A DNA stretch of 7,165 nt from G020354085 sp964629975 (GTDB taxonomy: Bacteria > Pseudomonadota > Gammaproteobacteria > Acidiferrobacterales > Sulfurifustaceae). Shown piece after piece: positions 6,195 to 7,165 of the stretch. The stretch covers positions 1 through 7,165 of the forward strand of contig CAZVUN010000145.1 in assembly GCA_964629975.1 (NCBI GenBank), read 5' to 3'. A program made the position numbers and the translations under genes. The notes under the pieces were generated by a model. It was not told the origin of the DNA. It did not search any database and saw only the letters and a program-made list of their open reading frames with translations. Numbering within the stretch: the first letter of the stretch is position 1; each line of letters opens with the position of its first letter.

Positions 6195-6484
6195 GGCACA
6201 CGAGGCGCCCGATCACTGGCCCGCAGTCGCGCGGGCCGGGGATCCGCCAAGTACGACCCAGGCGGCGGCAACCCGTACGGCTGCACCGCAAGGAGAGAGA
6301 AACAAACGGCGCGTCGCATCGCCGGCGGCGGGCAAGTGCGAGCAACAAGCACTGCGCCCGATGCTCGAGCGGGTTCAGCGCGCCCCCCCGAACGAGTCAG
6401 TGGGAGGTTACCGGTGGACGTTGTCACACTTGCCTACGGCCCCAGCCTGCAGCATGGCCAGCGCCGGATACCAGGAGACCAGCA
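6195..6484 (+). other. torF-glnK intergenic region
   Basis: This 290-base gap has no full-length gene. It holds a stem-loop right after torF (6216-6239), a purine-rich AAGGAGAGAG (about 6289-6298) that no start codon follows within range, a C7 run (6384-6390), and a short frame with a strong ribosome binding site leading into glnK. I found no convincing sigma-54 or sigma-70 promoter here, so glnK is probably transcribed at least in part by readthrough from torF. Confidence 0.6.
6216..6239 (+). other. Stem-loop downstream of torF
   Basis: CTGGCCCGC (6216-6224) pairs with GCGGGCCGG (6231-6239), including one G-T pair, around a 6-base loop. It starts 21 bases after the torF stop. No T run follows, so it is not a standard intrinsic terminator. 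It could protect the 3' end of the torF message or attenuate transcription into glnK, allowing the porin and the signalling genes to be made in different amounts. Confidence 0.45.
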
Positions 6485-6488
6485 ATGA
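6414..6488 (+). CDS. Possible 24-residue leader peptide coupled to glnK
   Basis: A GTG at 6414 follows GGGAGG (6402-6407) with a 6-base gap, one of the best ribosome binding sites in the window. The frame encodes 24 residues (MDVVTLAYGPSLQHGQRRIP, then GDQQ) and ends in TGA at 6486-6488, overlapping the glnK ATG (6485-6487) as ATGA. That arrangement typically couples translation of neighbouring genes. The peptide resembles no family I know, and glnK has its own ribosome binding site inside the frame. It may be a translated regulatory leader or chance; comparison with related genomes would decide. Confidence 0.35.
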   Translation: MDVVTLAYGPSLQHGQRRIPGDQQ

Positions 6489-6823
6489 AATTCGTTACTG
6501 CAATCATCAAGCCCTTCAAGCTCGACGACGTGCGCGATGCGCTCGCCGAGGTCGGCGTGAAGGGTGTGACCGTGACCGAAGTCAAGGGCTTCGGCCGGCA
6601 GAAGGGCCACACCGAGCTGTATCGCGGTGCGGAGTACGTGGTCGACTTTCTGCCGAAGGTGAAGATCGAGGTCGCCATCGACGACGCCATGCTCGACCGC
6701 GTCATCGAGGCCATCACCAAGGCCGCGCGCACCGACAAGATCGGCGACGGCAAGATCTTCGTTACCGACCTCGCGCAGGTCGTCCGCATCCGTACCGGCG
6801 AAACCGGTAAGGACGCACTGTGA
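6485..6823 (+). CDS. glnK: PII nitrogen regulatory protein GlnK
   Basis: Trimeric cytoplasmic signal protein that senses 2-oxoglutarate and ATP/ADP. With glutamine status signalled through uridylylation, it binds and blocks the ammonium channel AmtB. The 112-residue length is standard. The start MKFVTAIIKPFKLDDVRDAL, the T-loop with Y51 in YRGAEYVVDFLPK (the uridylylation site) and the C-terminal GDGKIFVTDLAQVVRIRTGE motif are all present. ATG at 6485 has AGGAG at 6473-6477, seven bases upstream. It lies 14 bases before amtB. The amtB link favours GlnK over GlnB, which cannot otherwise be distinguished by sequence alone. Expression is probably under NtrC/sigma-54 through the promoter ahead of torF. 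Confidence 0.97.
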   Translation: MKFVTAIIKPFKLDDVRDALAEVGVKGVTVTEVKGFGRQKGHTELYRGAEYVVDFLPKVKIEVAIDDAMLDRVIEAITKAARTDKIGDGKIFVTDLAQVVRIRTGETGKDAL

Positions 6824-6837
6824 ACTGGAGACCGAAC

Positions 6838-7165
6838 ATGTTTGCAACAATCCTCAACAAGCGTTACCTCGGCGCACTCGCGGCGCTGCTGCTGGTGCTG
6901 GCCCCCGCCATGGGCTTCGCCGCCGACGAGGCGGCCAAGCCGGCGGCCGAGGCCGCTGCCGCGGCTGCGCAGGCGGCACCGGCGCCCACGCCGGACAAGG
7001 GCGACACCACCTGGATGATGGTGTCGACCATCCTGGTGATCCTCATGACCATCCCGGGGCTGGCGCTCTTCTACGGCGGCATGGTGCGCAGCAAGAACAT
7101 GCTGTCGGTACTGATGCAGGTATTCACCATCTTCTGCCTCGTGGCGGTGCTGTGGGTGGTGTATG
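6838..7165 (+). CDS. amtB: Ammonium channel AmtB, partial (N-terminus)
   Basis: Inner-membrane trimeric channel for ammonium; only the first 109 residues are present and the gene runs off the right edge. ATG at 6838 has GGAG at 6827-6830. A signal peptide with hydrophobic core GALAALLLVLAPAMGFA (residues 12-28) is followed by an Ala/Pro/Lys-rich stretch (29-55). The first channel helix then carries the family motif PGLALFYGGMVRSKN (73-87), and a second helix begins at about residue 90. It is 14 bases downstream of glnK, the classic glnK-amtB pair in which GlnK gates the channel. No frameshift is seen within the visible part. Confidence 0.95.
   Translation, partial: MFATILNKRYLGALAALLLVLAPAMGFAADEAAKPAAEAAAAAAQAAPAPTPDKGDTTWMMVSTILVILMTIPGLALFYGGMVRSKNMLSVLMQVFTIFCLVAVLWVVY

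Noticed and set aside
6194..6208. Second sigma-54-like sequence AGGCACACGAGGCGC directly after torF
   Set aside because: The GG-N10-GC spacing is present and AGGCAC is close, but the -12 part (GCGCC) is poor and it overlaps the torF stop; such spacing is common by chance in GC-rich DNA.

Overview
The window looks like chromosomal DNA from a GC-rich gammaproteobacterium or close relative. The evidence is strong G/C bias at third codon positions, a sucB-lpdA gene pair, a cytochrome c5-type protein, a ubiK-comM (yifB) pair, and a torF-glnK-amtB nitrogen cluster. I see no insertion sequence, integrase, CRISPR array or phage gene. The exact genus cannot be told from the sequence alone. Both ends are cut: the left end lies inside sucB (odhB) and the right end inside amtB.

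Layout. Positions 1-816 hold the 3' part of the dihydrolipoamide succinyltransferase (E2) gene. Its catalytic domain is intact, but the first ~45 bases are out of frame or disrupted. lpdA (E3, 844-2283) follows 27 bases later, so the two form the end of a 2-oxoglutarate dehydrogenase operon. A tRNA-Arg(CCG) gene on the minus strand (2399-2475) points toward lpdA, with two stem-loops in between. A membrane-tethered monohaem cytochrome c (2630-3115) has its own promoter and a strong rho-independent terminator. comM/yifB (4704-3181) and ubiK (4965-4726) form a minus-strand operon converging on that terminator.

A 386-base gene-free region (4978-5363) separates ubiK from the rightward nitrogen cluster. 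It carries a good sigma-54 promoter (5162-5177) and, about 100 bases upstream, an NtrC-like dyad plus a weaker second site 32 bases away. Downstream are torF (putative outer-membrane porin, 5364-6194), glnK (PII signal protein, 6485-6823) and amtB (ammonium channel, from 6838 and running off the end). The 290-base torF-glnK gap holds a stem-loop, an orphan Shine-Dalgarno sequence, and a 24-codon reading frame with a strong ribosome binding site. The stop codon of that short frame overlaps the glnK start as ATGA.

Working together: sucB and lpdA supply two subunits of a TCA-cycle complex, while the cytochrome and UbiK (a ubiquinone biosynthesis accessory factor) belong to respiration. ComM processes incoming DNA during natural transformation. 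The right-hand cluster appears to be a nitrogen-limitation regulon: an outer-membrane porin, the inner-membrane ammonium channel and the PII protein that gates it, probably activated by NtrC and sigma-54. Most genes are well-known families. The least explained parts are the nitrogen-control region, the long torF leader, the short frame coupled to glnK, and the disrupted left edge of sucB.
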